From Bacteroidales bacterium (GTDB lineage Bacteria; Bacteroidota; Bacteroidia; Bacteroidales; P3): DNA of 55,443 nucleotides. Both the position numbers and the translations under genes were made by a program. The notes under the pieces were generated by a model. The model was not told where the DNA came from and did no database searches. It worked only from the letters and a program-made list of their open reading frames with translations. Location: positions 1 through 55,443 of the forward strand of contig JAFROL010000049.1 in NCBI GenBank assembly GCA_017429685.1, given 5' to 3'. How positions within the stretch are numbered: the first letter of the stretch is position 1; every line of letters starts with the position of its first letter. Positions 29,748 through 37,890 of the stretch are shown here, piece by piece.

Positions 29748-31019
29748 CTATATCCTGTCGAATCCCAGATAGGGGCGCAGGCATTCGGGCATAATGATGC
29801 CGTCGGGGGTTTGGTTGTTCTCGAGCAGGGCAGCCACGATTCGGGGCAATGCCAAGGCACTGCCGTTGAGGGTGTGGCAGAGTTTCGTCTTGCCGTCGCT
29901 GTCCTTGAAGCGCAGCTTCATACGGTTGGCCTGGAAAGCCTCGAAGTTGCTCACCGAGCTGACTTCGAGCCAACGCTTCTGAGCGGCGCTCCACACCTCG
30001 AAGTCGAAGGTCATTGCCGACGTGAAGCTGATGTCGCCGCCGCAGAGCTTGAGGATGCGGTAGGGCAGACCCAGCTTGTCGAGCAGTCCGCCAACGTGGT
30101 GCTTCATATCCTCGAGGCGCTCATAGCTGCGGTCGGGGTGTTCGATGACGACGATTTCGACCTTCGAGAACTCGTGCAGACGGTTCAGGCCGCGCACGTC
30201 CTTGCCGTAGCTGCCGGCCTCGCGGCGGAAACACTCGCTATAGCCAACGTGCTTGATGGGGAACTGGTCGGCACTGACGATCTCGCCGCGATAGATGTTG
30301 GTGATGGGCACCTCGGCGGTGGGGATCATATAGAATCCGTCGAGCGGGATGGCGTACATCTGACCCTCCTTGTCGGGCAGCTGGCCGGTGCCGAGTCCGC
30401 TGGCCTCGTTGACCATCAGCGGCGGCTGGATTTCGACGTATCCGGCGTTGGCGGCCTCGTTGAGGAAGAAGTTGATGAGGGCACGCTGCAGGCGCGCACC
30501 TTTGCCCTTGTAGAAGGGGAATCCGGCGCCGGTCACCTTGTTGCCCAGCTCGAAGTCGACGATGTCGTACTTGGCGCAGAGGTCCCAGTGGGGTAGTGCG
30601 TCGGCGGGCAGTTCGGGCATCGTGCCGAAGCGGCCCACCTCCAGGTTGTCGTCGGCCGACTTGCCTTTGGGGACGCTCAGGTGCGGCGTGTTGGGCAGGC
30701 TGATGAGCTTGGCGTTGAGCTCCTGCTCGACGGTGGCCATCTCTTCGGCCAGCTGCTTTTCGTCGGCCTTCAGGTCGGCGGTGCGGGCCTTCTTGGCTTC
30801 AGCCTCGTCGCGTTTGCCCTGTTTGAAGAGCATACCGATTTCTTTGGCAATGGCGTTTTGCTCGGCTTTGACGGCGTCGCTGCGTTGCTGCAGGGCGCGC
30901 CGGCGTTCGTCGAGGGCTATGATTTCGTCGATGCGCTGTTCCACGTCGGCGACGTTCTTTATCTTAAGACGTTCGATGCACTCGTCGCGGTGCTCTTTGA
31001 TATATTGAAGCTGAATCAT
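29748..31019 (-). CDS. serS: serine--tRNA ligase
   Basis: SerRS charges tRNA-Ser. The 423-residue protein has the N-terminal antiparallel coiled-coil arm that grips the long variable arm of tRNA-Ser (residues about 25-105), and the class II core: motif 2 CFRREAGSYGKDVRGLNRLHEF, the serine-binding SVSNFEAFQANRMKLRF segment, and motif 3 with NGSALALPRIVAALLEN. The end, RPYLGFDRI, is standard. All motifs are complete. It is followed by the ferredoxin terminator upstream and the GGAAGTTAA hairpin downstream. Confidence 0.98.
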   Translation of the reverse strand: MIQLQYIKEHRDECIERLKIKNVADVEQRIDEIIALDERRRALQQRSDAVKAEQNAIAKEIGMLFKQGKRDEAEAKKARTADLKADEKQLAEEMATVEQELNAKLISLPNTPHLSVPKGKSADDNLEVGRFGTMPELPADALPHWDLCAKYDIVDFELGNKVTGAGFPFYKGKGARLQRALINFFLNEAANAGYVEIQPPLMVNEASGLGTGQLPDKEGQMYAIPLDGFYMIPTAEVPITNIYRGEIVSADQFPIKHVGYSECFRREAGSYGKDVRGLNRLHEFSKVEIVVIEHPDRSYERLEDMKHHVGGLLDKLGLPYRILKLCGGDISFTSAMTFDFEVWSAAQKRWLEVSSVSNFEAFQANRMKLRFKDSDGKTKLCHTLNGSALALPRIVAALLENNQTPDGIIMPECLRPYLGFDRI

Positions 31020-31104
31020 TTAAATAATTAAAAATTAATAATTAAAAATTTATTAAAGTTAAAATCGCAGGTCTCGTTTCACTGGTCACTATTCACCATT
31101 CAAA

Positions 31105-31139
31105 TAAAGAGGATGCACCGCGGGGCGACGCATCCTCTT
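31105..31139 (-). terminator. hairpin terminator of the ferredoxin gene
   Basis: AAGAGGATGC (31107-31116) pairs with GCATCCTCTT (31130-31139) around a 13-nt loop. On the minus strand the stem is followed by TTTATTTG. It lies 25 bp after the ferredoxin stop. Confidence 0.85.
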
Positions 31140-31163
31140 ATGAATGTAATGCTTTTTTGACGA

Positions 31164-31331
31164 TTAGCCTTCGACGATGGCGCCGGTGGGGCAGGCGTCA
31201 GCGCAGGTACCGCAGCTAACGCAAGCGTTTTCGTCAATCTTGTAGATGTCGCCTTCGGAAATAGCTCCAACGGGGCATTCGCCAGCGCAGGTGCCGCAAG
31301 CAACACAAGTTTCAGTGATTCTGTAAGCCAT
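31164..31331 (-). CDS. 2[4Fe-4S] ferredoxin, 55 residues
   Basis: This small gene, ATG at 31331 and stop at 31164, encodes a 55-residue clostridial-type ferredoxin. It starts MAYRITETCVACGTC, and has two CxxCxxCxxxCP motifs: Cys9, 12, 15, 19 and Cys37, 40, 43, 47. The two halves are internal repeats, each ending in a PxGAI turn. It carries electrons at low potential in the cytosol of an anaerobe, for example between pyruvate:ferredoxin oxidoreductase and hydrogenase or Rnf; the partner is not in the window. It has its own -7 box (TACTTTTG, 31366-31373 on the minus strand) and its own terminator, so it is a single-gene unit, probably highly expressed. Confidence 0.97.
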   Translation of the reverse strand: MAYRITETCVACGTCAGECPVGAISEGDIYKIDENACVSCGTCADACPTGAIVEG

Positions 31332-31365
31332 TTTACTTTTAGTTTTTAAGGTTAATAATGTTTTG

Positions 31366-31373
31366 CAAAAGTA
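31366..31373 (-). promoter_or_regulatory. -7 promoter box of the ferredoxin gene
   Basis: TACTTTTG on the minus strand fits TAnnTTTG and lies 34 nt before the ATG. No clear TTTG at -33. Confidence 0.55.
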
Positions 31374-31825
31374 CTATATTTTTCGCAATCTGTGGATATA
31401 TTTTGCAAATATTTTTATTCGGCCGGTGTTAATTGGCTGATATGCAGTGCGGCATCTGGTGATAACTTGGCGTTGTACGATGGTGCGGCGAAGTTTTTTT
31501 TCGGGCTTTCGGCGACGGATTTTGCCCTTTTTTGAGCCGATGCCATTATGCGGAAAAGGTGCCTCCCGACCTCTGGCCGCTATGCCTTTTTGCCTATCGT
31601 TTTTATTCAGTTCTTATATCGTTCTTATATTCGCGATATAAGAACGATATAAGAACTGGGTGCTAACGCTGCCCGAATGGGCGGCGCAGGTGTTGGGCCG
31701 ACGGCGCGGATGTGCCGGAAAACGGTCGGTGGCTATATGTGACGGTATGCGTGAAGGTTACTGAGGCTTGCTCCTTTGATGATGGATTTTTTTTGGTGCG
31801 CTTGTAGTCGCTTTTGCCCGAAGAA
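31374..31825. other. gene-free region with a long palindrome
   Basis: About 450 bp between ferredoxin and the 3' end of gpsA. It holds the palindrome at 31608-31658. The GC-rich stretch at 31440-31600 and 31660-31760 shows no frame with a start and recognisable product; it could be decayed coding DNA. Confidence 0.6.
31608..31658. repeat. long-armed palindrome, copy 1
   Basis: A 23-bp arm (31608-31630) and its exact complement (31636-31658) flank the loop TCGCG. Each arm contains the phrase GTTCTTATAT twice in tandem. The same element, with longer arms, is at 51185-51257. No U tract follows, so a simple terminator is unlikely. Confidence 0.9.
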
Positions 31826-32845
31826 TCAATGCAGATTCTCCAGCAGTTTCTTGATGGTGCGGTCGATGGGCTTCTTTTCGTAGAGGACGGCGTAGACGGC
31901 TTCGACGATGGGCAGGTGCATATCCAGTTCCTTGAGGATTTTTTTGATGCCCTTGACGGCATAGTAGCCTTCGGCCACCATCTTCATCTCGAGCTGTGCC
32001 GACTTGACGGTGTAGCCGTAGCCAAGCATATTGCCGAACGTGCGGTTGCGGCTGAACTGCGAGTAGCTGGTAACCAGCAGGTCGCCGAGGTAGGCGAAGC
32101 TCTCGAACTGGCGCAGGCGCGCATCGGCACTGAAGTCGCCGTTGCCTATCATCGGCGAGATGCGCTGCATAAAGTCGGTCATCTCCTGCAGGGCGTCGCT
32201 GATAAGCACGGCGATGATGTTGTCGCCATAGCCCAGTCCGCGGCACATACCGGCGGCGATGGCGTAGATGTTTTTCAGCACGGCGGCACACTCGATGCCG
32301 GTCATATCGGTCGAATAGGTGGTCTTGATGTAGTGGCAGCTGAGCTGGCTGCGCACGCGCTCGGCGAAGTCGCGGTTGGTCGATGCCACGGTGAGGTAGG
32401 TGAGGCGCTGGCGTGCAGCCTCTTCGGCGTGCGAGGGGCCGCTGACGATGCTCATCTGGCTGTAGTCCAGGCCTATTTGCTCGCGCAGGTATTCGGTGAT
32501 GATGGTGGTATATTCGGGCACGATGCCTTTGACGGCCGAAATGAAGTGCTTCTGTTGCATCAGGTCGCGCGGCACGATTTTGAGGGCTTTGTCGACGAAG
32601 GCCGAAGGCACGACAAGGTAGATGTCGTCGCTTTTTTCTATCACCTCACGGATGTTGCTGCTGATGTTGCACCGGTCGGTGTCGATATAAGCCTCGCTGA
32701 GGTAGAGTGGGTTGTGTTTTTCTTCGCGCAAAACGGTTATGGCCTCCTCCTCGCGCACCCACCAGTTGATGCGGCGGTCCTGTTTTTCGAGCAGTATTTT
32801 TACTATCGCGGTAGCCCAGCTGCCGCTACCCAAAAGTCCTATCAT
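31826..32845 (-). CDS. gpsA: NAD(P)+ glycerol-3-phosphate dehydrogenase
   Basis: GpsA reduces dihydroxyacetone phosphate to sn-glycerol-3-phosphate, the backbone for phospholipids. The 339-residue protein starts with the Rossmann motif GLLGSGSWATAI, and has the substrate-site VVPSAFVDKAL region, the ISAVKGI segment, SGPSHAEE, and the catalytic-lysine stretch AAVLKNIYAIAAGMCRGLGYGDN. These are all normal for the family. A -7 box TAACTTTG lies about 60 nt upstream, near 32905. pgi, a usual neighbour in Bacteroides, is absent. Confidence 0.95.
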   Translation of the reverse strand: MIGLLGSGSWATAIVKILLEKQDRRINWWVREEEAITVLREEKHNPLYLSEAYIDTDRCNISSNIREVIEKSDDIYLVVPSAFVDKALKIVPRDLMQQKHFISAVKGIVPEYTTIITEYLREQIGLDYSQMSIVSGPSHAEEAARQRLTYLTVASTNRDFAERVRSQLSCHYIKTTYSTDMTGIECAAVLKNIYAIAAGMCRGLGYGDNIIAVLISDALQEMTDFMQRISPMIGNGDFSADARLRQFESFAYLGDLLVTSYSQFSRNRTFGNMLGYGYTVKSAQLEMKMVAEGYYAVKGIKKILKELDMHLPIVEAVYAVLYEKKPIDRTIKKLLENLH

Positions 32846-32935
32846 ATTAATTGATAATTAATAATCGTTGTTTTGTAATTTCAAGTGTGTCGGTTTTGAT
32901 TTGCAAAGTTACGAAATTATTATAATATGTATAAG

Positions 32936-32959
32936 AAAAAGGGCAAAATAATGCCCTTT
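32936..32959 (-). terminator. hairpin terminator of the 32991-34163 gene
   Basis: AAAGGGCA (32938-32945) and TGCCCTTT (32952-32959) form an 8-bp stem with a 6-nt loop; on the minus strand it is followed by TTTTTCTTAT. Confidence 0.8.
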
Positions 32960-32990
32960 GTTAAATCCAGATTGTATGTTTTTGAGATTG

Positions 32991-34163
32991 TTATGCTTCT
33001 GTGATGGCCTCCTGCTGAGCCGGTGCACTCTTCTTGCTGCCGAAGGTGGTGGCAATGGTGCTGCGCAGACCGCCGATGGTCTCTACAAGCATCAGAAATA
33101 TAGAGATAAAACAGAATATGAACAATCCGATGACCATCAGGATGAATTTTATCATTACGTTCGACGCGGTGCCTGCGATGTCGGCTTCGCGGCGGGTCTC
33201 GCGATGGCCGTTGTTGTATACATATTCCACAAGATTATCGGGAGCAAAGAGTTGCATCAGCAGGCCCGTGCCGAAGAATACGCCGGCCAGCCAGAAGCTG
33301 ACTTTGCGGACCCAACCCAGAATCTTGTCGCGTGTACGTGTGCGGGTCAGCTCGTAGCCGTTGGGATAGCCCGTCCAGATATAGAGGGCAATCAGGACTA
33401 TGAGGAAGATGATGAATCCCACCTTCGAGCCAGCGCTCGAATTGGCCGACTCGACTCTGTCGTTGTGATAGTTGAGGGCGTCTTGCTTCACCTGCTCATA
33501 GTTCATCGCCGCAATGCTGTCGAAGCGTGCGCGGTTTTTGACCGATTGCTCTTGGTAGTCTTTTACATATTTCAGGTAGCTGTCCTTCGCCTTCTGTGTC
33601 GAAGCGGTGTCGGCCCTGTTCTGGTAAATCTCAATTTGTTTAAGGTTGTCCAGATGTCTGAATTTGTATTCTGCCAGGCGATAGGCCTTCCATTTATTGG
33701 CGTTGGTGCGGCAGCTGTTGTAGTCCGACTTCTCGGCCGAACTCTCCCAAGTGATGGTGGTGTCGCACGGCGTCCACGCCTCCACCTGCGCTACGTTGGC
33801 TTTGCGTTGCTCTGCGTCCTTCTTGTCCGAATTGCGGGCAATGAGCAGTAGGAGTGCGCATACCAGTGCCCCGAATATAAGTCCCCACGACCAGGTGCGG
33901 TGACGCTGGTTCGACCACTGGACGATGTCGTTCAACTGCTCGTATTTGCTGCGGAACGCCTCGTCGTTCGGGTCTTCTGCCGCCTGCTCCGCCTGGCGCA
34001 GCAACGATGCCATCCTTTCGGTCTCGGCCTTCGACGCGGGATACATATTCTCCTCGCTTACAACGCCGTCTTTACGTTCTCTTTTCTTGATTTTAGACGA
34101 GGTAAAAGCAGCCTCGTCAAGAAGCCGCATAGCTTCCTGGTTTAATGTACTGTTTTCTTCCAT
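32991..34163 (-). CDS. membrane protein of unknown function with coiled-coil loop
   Basis: I do not recognise this 390-residue protein. It has no signal peptide; residues 1-90 are polar and helical. A membrane segment follows at about 92-111 (WGLIFGALVCALLLLIA), then a 130-residue loop rich in Lys, Gln, Asn and Ala with many aromatic residues, and three or four more membrane segments from residue 245 (IIFLIVLIALYIW; WLAGVFFGTGLLMQLF; FILMVIGLFIFCFISIFLM). The tail is Ala/Gln-rich. Its promoter and leader are part of the 113-bp repeat also found at the left end of the window. Confidence 0.75.
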   Translation of the reverse strand: MEENSTLNQEAMRLLDEAAFTSSKIKKRERKDGVVSEENMYPASKAETERMASLLRQAEQAAEDPNDEAFRSKYEQLNDIVQWSNQRHRTWSWGLIFGALVCALLLLIARNSDKKDAEQRKANVAQVEAWTPCDTTITWESSAEKSDYNSCRTNANKWKAYRLAEYKFRHLDNLKQIEIYQNRADTASTQKAKDSYLKYVKDYQEQSVKNRARFDSIAAMNYEQVKQDALNYHNDRVESANSSAGSKVGFIIFLIVLIALYIWTGYPNGYELTRTRTRDKILGWVRKVSFWLAGVFFGTGLLMQLFAPDNLVEYVYNNGHRETRREADIAGTASNVMIKFILMVIGLFIFCFISIFLMLVETIGGLRSTIATTFGSKKSAPAQQEAITEA

Positions 34164-34193
34164 TGCTTTGAGTTTTTAATAATTGGATATTCA

Positions 34194-34306
34194 GGTGGGT
34201 TCTATTTATTCACTTTTTGGTCATCAAAACAGACAGAACCCGTTAATCTGCCAGACAACAGTGGTTTGACATTCGATTTACGGATGCAAAGTTACAACTT
34301 TTTTTT
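34194..34306 (-). repeat. 113-bp promoter-bearing repeat, copy 2
   Basis: Near-exact inverted copy of positions 5-117. It carries the -7 box TAACTTTG (minus strand, 34287-34294) and about 85 nt of leader with a GGGTTCT/AGAACCC pair, 31-120 nt upstream of the membrane protein ATG at 34163. The sequence similarity ends a few bases past AGAACCCACC. Confidence 0.85.
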
Positions 34307-34337
34307 ATTTGAAAAAGATATTTCGCTACTTTTTTTG

Positions 34338-34946
34338 AGGGGCGTGAGTGTAATCACTTGATATTCTGCCTATTGAACCGTAATTAAATTGGAGCGGTAT
34401 TTCTTGATTTGCACCAGTCGGCACATATTGTAGACGAGGTTTGTCAATGCTATGTTACCTATGGTGACATTGCTGCATCTCGGCATATCAAGCAAGCTTG
34501 CTCTGCGCTCGACTTTCGCAATGTTGGCTTTTGCCCTTATCATTCTTACCCCTCTGAATATCAGGCCACCCATAGTCTGCTCTATGAATCCGAATATATG
34601 TTCTACACGGCTTCGCACCTTCGACTTCTGCCGGTTGCGTTCCTTCTGCTCCACCGTCAAAGGATGGCCTCTCCGGCCTTTCTCGCAGATTATCGGAGTC
34701 AAGTGTTTTGCCCTCACGACATCCTCCATCCCTGTATATCCAGCATCAAGCTATACCGATTCCCTATGTGCTTCCTTGGGCGGCTACGTCAGCACTTGCT
34801 CCGTCTCCTTGCTTTGTCGAATAAACCAACATCCTGATTCTTACGGTATTTCAAACTTGCTACATTTTCTGTTTAGACTGCAAAAATACGAAGAATTATT
34901 GAGATAACCAAATGAACTTTAGTGGTTTATTTTATAGAACTCCCCT
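34338..34946 (-). mobile_element. internally deleted IS5-family element
   Basis: The left end (minus strand, from 34946) AGGGGAGTTCTATAAA is almost the same as the IS end at 55306, and it continues with the same leader, promoter and first codons. The right end at 34338, AGGGGCGTGAGTGTAA, matches the left end in an imperfect inverted repeat. Only about 610 bp remain: the first 15-20 codons and the last 120 of the transposase, so the middle was lost. No target-site duplication could be defined. Confidence 0.8.
34370..34854 (-). pseudogene. IS5-family transposase remnant
   Basis: From 34854 the minus strand reads KYRKNQDVGLFDKA, the same as the transposase start at 55399, then hits a stop. After a junction another frame reads DAGYTGMEDVVRAKHLTPII and the C-terminal DDE part, with RSRVEHIFGFIEQTMGG (the catalytic Glu region) and NLVYNMCRLVQI, ending at 34370. 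The first two acidic residues' regions are missing or broken by a stop, so it cannot be active. The intact element nearby could still act on its ends. Confidence 0.85.
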
Positions 34947-35156
34947 TTAGTGTTTTGTAGTGCAAAGGTACTCAACTTATTTGATTTACAGTTGCTTTTT
35001 ATCCAGTGAAAGTTTTTTTTTACGGTATAGAGACGTGACATAGCCCATATTATCGTTAAGTATGCGATATGTTAAATTTAACTTTTTTTACAACAAATTG
35101 TAGGTTTGCTCGTTATAATCGATACATATTTGAAAAACACAATAAATCGTAATACT
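34947..35156. other. AT-rich gap upstream of the dipeptidase gene
   Basis: About 210 bp with no gene. A TAGGTTTG at 35101-35108 fits TAnnTTTG and may be the -7 box for the dipeptidase, 49 nt before its ATG; the -33 element is not clear. Confidence 0.4.
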
Positions 35157-36602
35157 ATGCTTTCACAACTGAAACCCGCCTCTGTATGGCGTTATTTTGG
35201 CGAGATTATGCAAATCCCGCGTCCATCGAAACACGAAGAGAAAATTTCGGCCTATCTGCAAAAATTCGGCCGCGACCACGGTCTGGAAACCCTCAGCGAC
35301 GAGCTGGGCAACGTGCTGATCCGCAAGCCTGCATCGAAAGGCTACGAGCATTCGCAGGGCGTCTGCCTGCAGGCCCATATGGATATGGTGTGCGAGAAGA
35401 ACGGCGACAAACAGTTTGATTTCCTGAAGGATGCCATCCAGCCTGTGCTCGACGGCGAGTGGCTGACGGCCGACGGCACCACGCTGGGTGCTGACGACGG
35501 CATCGGCGTGGCCGCCATCCTTGCCATCCTCGACGACGACACTATCGAGCACGGTCCCCTCGAGGCCCTTTTCACTGTCGACGAAGAGACCGGCCTGACT
35601 GGTGCCGGCGGACTTTCGACCGAATGGCTCCGCAGCGACATCCTGCTCAATTTCGACGACGAGGACGAGGGCGAGTTCTGCATCGGCTGTGCCGGTGGCA
35701 TCGACACCACCGTGGCAATCGACTACACCACGCGCTACTGCCCTGCCGGCGAGGTGGCCTACCGCGTCAAGGTCAGCGGTCTGAAGGGCGGCCACAGCGG
35801 CGACGACATCAACAAGGGTCTTGCCAACGCCAACAAGCTGCTGACCCGCATCCTTTGGAACGCCACCGAGCAGTGCAAAATCGGTTTGGCCCGCATCGAC
35901 GGCGGCAACCTGCGCAACGCCATTGCCCGCGAAGCTTGGGCCGACATCGTCGTGGCCAAGGATTTTGACGGCGAATTCAAGAAGATGGTCGACGAGTTCC
36001 GCCAGCATCTGACTTTCGAGTTCCGCAGCACCGAGCCTGACCTGAAGGTCGAACTGCTGCCCATCGATATGCCACAGCTGCTCATCGACCGCCAGACGCA
36101 GTACAACCTGCTCAACGTGTTGCTGGCCTGTGCCCACGGCGTGCTGGCTATGAGCCGCGAGATTCCTAATTTCGTCGAGACTTCGACCAATTTGGCGTCG
36201 GTGAAAATGGATGACAAACAGATACATATCGCCACCAGTCAGCGCAGCTCGGTCGAGAGTGCCAAACGCGCTGCCGCCCAGAAGATTGAGGCCACGTTCC
36301 GTATGATTGGCGCTCACGTCACCCACGGCGACGGCTATCCCGGCTGGACGCCCAACCCGTCGAGCCGTGTGCTGAAAGTCGGCGTCGAGACCTACAAGGC
36401 TATGTACGGCAAAGAGCCCATCGTCCGCGCCATCCACGCCGGCCTCGAGTGCGGCCTTATCGGCGAGAAGTACCCCAAGATGGATATGATCAGCTACGGC
36501 CCCACGCTGCGCGGCGTCCACAGCCCCGACGAGCGCATTGAAATCAAGACTGTCCAGATGTTCTGGGATCTCACCCTGCAGATTCTCAAGAACCTGAAGT
36601 AA
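35157..36602 (+). CDS. pepD: M20 family aminoacyl-histidine dipeptidase (PepD-like)
   Basis: This 481-residue cytosolic metallopeptidase cleaves dipeptides such as Xaa-His. The ATG at 35157 (MLSQLKPASVWRYFGEI) is preferred to a TTG 17 codons before. The two-zinc site is visible: QAHMDMVCEK (His, Asp), LGADDGIGVA (Asp), VDEETGLTGAGGL (Glu pair, catalytic base and ligand), NFDDEDEGEF and the C-terminal IHAGLECGLI. The dimerisation domain starts near GLKGGHSGDD. All catalytic residues are in place and the length is normal. It ends at a strong terminator. Confidence 0.95.
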   Translation: MLSQLKPASVWRYFGEIMQIPRPSKHEEKISAYLQKFGRDHGLETLSDELGNVLIRKPASKGYEHSQGVCLQAHMDMVCEKNGDKQFDFLKDAIQPVLDGEWLTADGTTLGADDGIGVAAILAILDDDTIEHGPLEALFTVDEETGLTGAGGLSTEWLRSDILLNFDDEDEGEFCIGCAGGIDTTVAIDYTTRYCPAGEVAYRVKVSGLKGGHSGDDINKGLANANKLLTRILWNATEQCKIGLARIDGGNLRNAIAREAWADIVVAKDFDGEFKKMVDEFRQHLTFEFRSTEPDLKVELLPIDMPQLLIDRQTQYNLLNVLLACAHGVLAMSREIPNFVETSTNLASVKMDDKQIHIATSQRSSVESAKRAAAQKIEATFRMIGAHVTHGDGYPGWTPNPSSRVLKVGVETYKAMYGKEPIVRAIHAGLECGLIGEKYPKMDMISYGPTLRGVHSPDERIEIKTVQMFWDLTLQILKNLK

Positions 36603-36626
36603 TCGGAGATGTGAGATCGGAAAACC

Positions 36627-36664
36627 AATTGCGGCGGATTTATGAAAAATCCGCCGCAATTTTA
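36627..36664 (+). terminator. hairpin terminator of pepD
   Basis: AATTGCGGCGGATTT (36627-36641) pairs exactly with AAATCCGCCGCAATT (36647-36661) around a 5-nt loop, followed by TTTTATTT. It starts 25 bp after the stop. Confidence 0.92.
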
Positions 36665-36717
36665 TTTACACTTTTTTCCCGTATTCGTAAATGGTGTCAG
36701 AGGGTAAATCGATATTT

Positions 36718-36804
36718 TCATTCCAATATACTCTTTTTCCAGGTATCCCGTGAGCGAGACACCTTATTGTTGACCAATGCTAATCTTTCTTCGTCTGTCA
36801 GCAT
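36718..36804 (-). pseudogene. truncated HEPN-like toxin remnant
   Basis: The ATG at 36804 overlaps the stop of the nucleotidyltransferase gene (ATGCTGA). It opens a 28-codon frame starting MLTDEERLALVNNKVSRSRD that ends in TGA at 36718. The start resembles the first helix of MNT-partner HEPN proteins (xxEERxALVxxRxxRxxE). The remaining helices and the RX4-6H catalytic motif are missing, so the toxin is broken. A different frame continues for about 20 codons without a match. Confidence 0.5.
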
Positions 36805-37121
36805 AAAGTTAGTCCCTCCTTTTTGATGTTGTTATAGAATGGGGTACCCTTGCGTTTTGCCCATTCAGAAAATGAATAGACTTTGGTGCTGAAATAAGTT
36901 CCGAAATCCCAGCCCATTTCAACGAATGGATACGCAAAAGTACTAAAGGCTTGTGGACCAGCATATTTGTCGTCAATCAGTATCAGTAGATCCCAGTCAG
37001 AATCACTGCGCTCGTCGCCACGAGCCTGCGAGCCAAAAAGTACAAGCTTTGAGCCGTTAGGAAGAACCGAAAAGCCCAATGATTGGATTGATTTAATTAT
37101 ATTTGTTTTTTCTTTGGTCAT
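36798..37121 (-). CDS. MNT-type nucleotidyltransferase, antitoxin-like
   Basis: The 107-residue protein, from the ATG at 37121, has a minimal nucleotidyltransferase fold: LVLFGSQARGDERSDSDWDL, the GSxxRG...SDxD signature whose two Asp residues bind metal. MNT proteins usually pair with HEPN toxins, AMPylate them and thereby silence them. Here the partner gene overlaps by ATGCTGA but is cut to 28 codons, so the antitoxin appears orphaned. The codons are AT-rich beside the GC-rich pepD, which suggests transfer. Confidence 0.85.
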   Translation of the reverse strand: MTKEKTNIIKSIQSLGFSVLPNGSKLVLFGSQARGDERSDSDWDLLILIDDKYAGPQAFSTFAYPFVEMGWDFGTYFSTKVYSFSEWAKRKGTPFYNNIKKEGLTLC

Positions 37122-37855
37122 AAGAGTGTTTGGTGCACATTTCAAAAAACGAATTATAGGTTCTTTTATTGTGTAAGTAGTTAGTCAAATTTATTTGACA
37201 TTTATGGTAATTTACGGATATTCACAGATATCCGTATTAAAAAATAATTTCTGGATAATTCCTGGTCAATTTCTGGCAATTCCTGTTCAAAAAAATTAAA
37301 GTTATTATGACCAGTTACTTATCAATAAACTTTATTTTGTCGGAATTGAAATTAGTCTTAGCCTTGCATCGTAAGTTTTTTAAAATAGAAGGAAGAGGTG
37401 TTGAGTTTTAAAAAAGAGACTACGGAAATAACGTTGTTTAATTCTTTTTTTTGTCATTTTCTGGCCAAATTTGGAGTTTAATTCCATATTTGGCCAAATG
37501 TAACTTTTTTTGCTGATTAATAATCGGTTGTGTGTGCTAATTTGGCTAATTGGTGGTTTTTATTAGGGCCGATTGTGTGATTATTTTCCGAAAAAACTGA
37601 TTTGCTTTTAATAAAATGCGTGATTTTGTAGCCAAATCTGGAGTTTGATTCCATAATTGACCGTAATATGTTTAGAATGTTAGAAAACAGAGGATCCTAT
37701 CGCAGGTGCGGCGCCTGCGTACCAGATTGCCGTGTCTGTGGTGCGGTGATATTGTTTTCTGTGAAATGTATCATAGGCGAGTTTGAAGTTCCACGACTGC
37801 TGGAATGCGGTCGGCGGCATACTAATGGTGCAAAAACCTGTCAAGAAAGACAATT
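37122..37855. other. AT-rich intergenic region with 32-bp direct repeats
   Basis: About 730 bp with no credible gene. A 32-bp phrase GCCAAATTTGGAGTTTAATT... at 37464-37495 recurs at 37631-37662 with four or so mismatches. TTCCTGG/TTTCTGG phrases near 37250 recall the 52330-52380 array. A GCAGGTGCGGCGCCTGC stem lies near 37703. The 37668-37955 frame is judged chance. Confidence 0.6.
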
Positions 37856-37886
37856 TTTGCTATTACGACAAAAGTTAGTACTTTTG
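37856..37886 (+). promoter_or_regulatory. consensus promoter directly before the EamA gene
   Basis: TTTG (37856-37859), 19 bp, TACTTTTG (37879-37886) matches the Bacteroides consensus exactly. The GTG start codon is at 37891, only 4 nt after the -7 box, so the message should be leaderless or nearly so. Confidence 0.8.
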
Positions 37887-37890
37887 CAGC

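Noticed and set aside
31100-31306. Ala/Leu-rich minus-strand frame across the ferredoxin gene
   Set aside because: It is out of frame with the clear ferredoxin and runs into its terminator.
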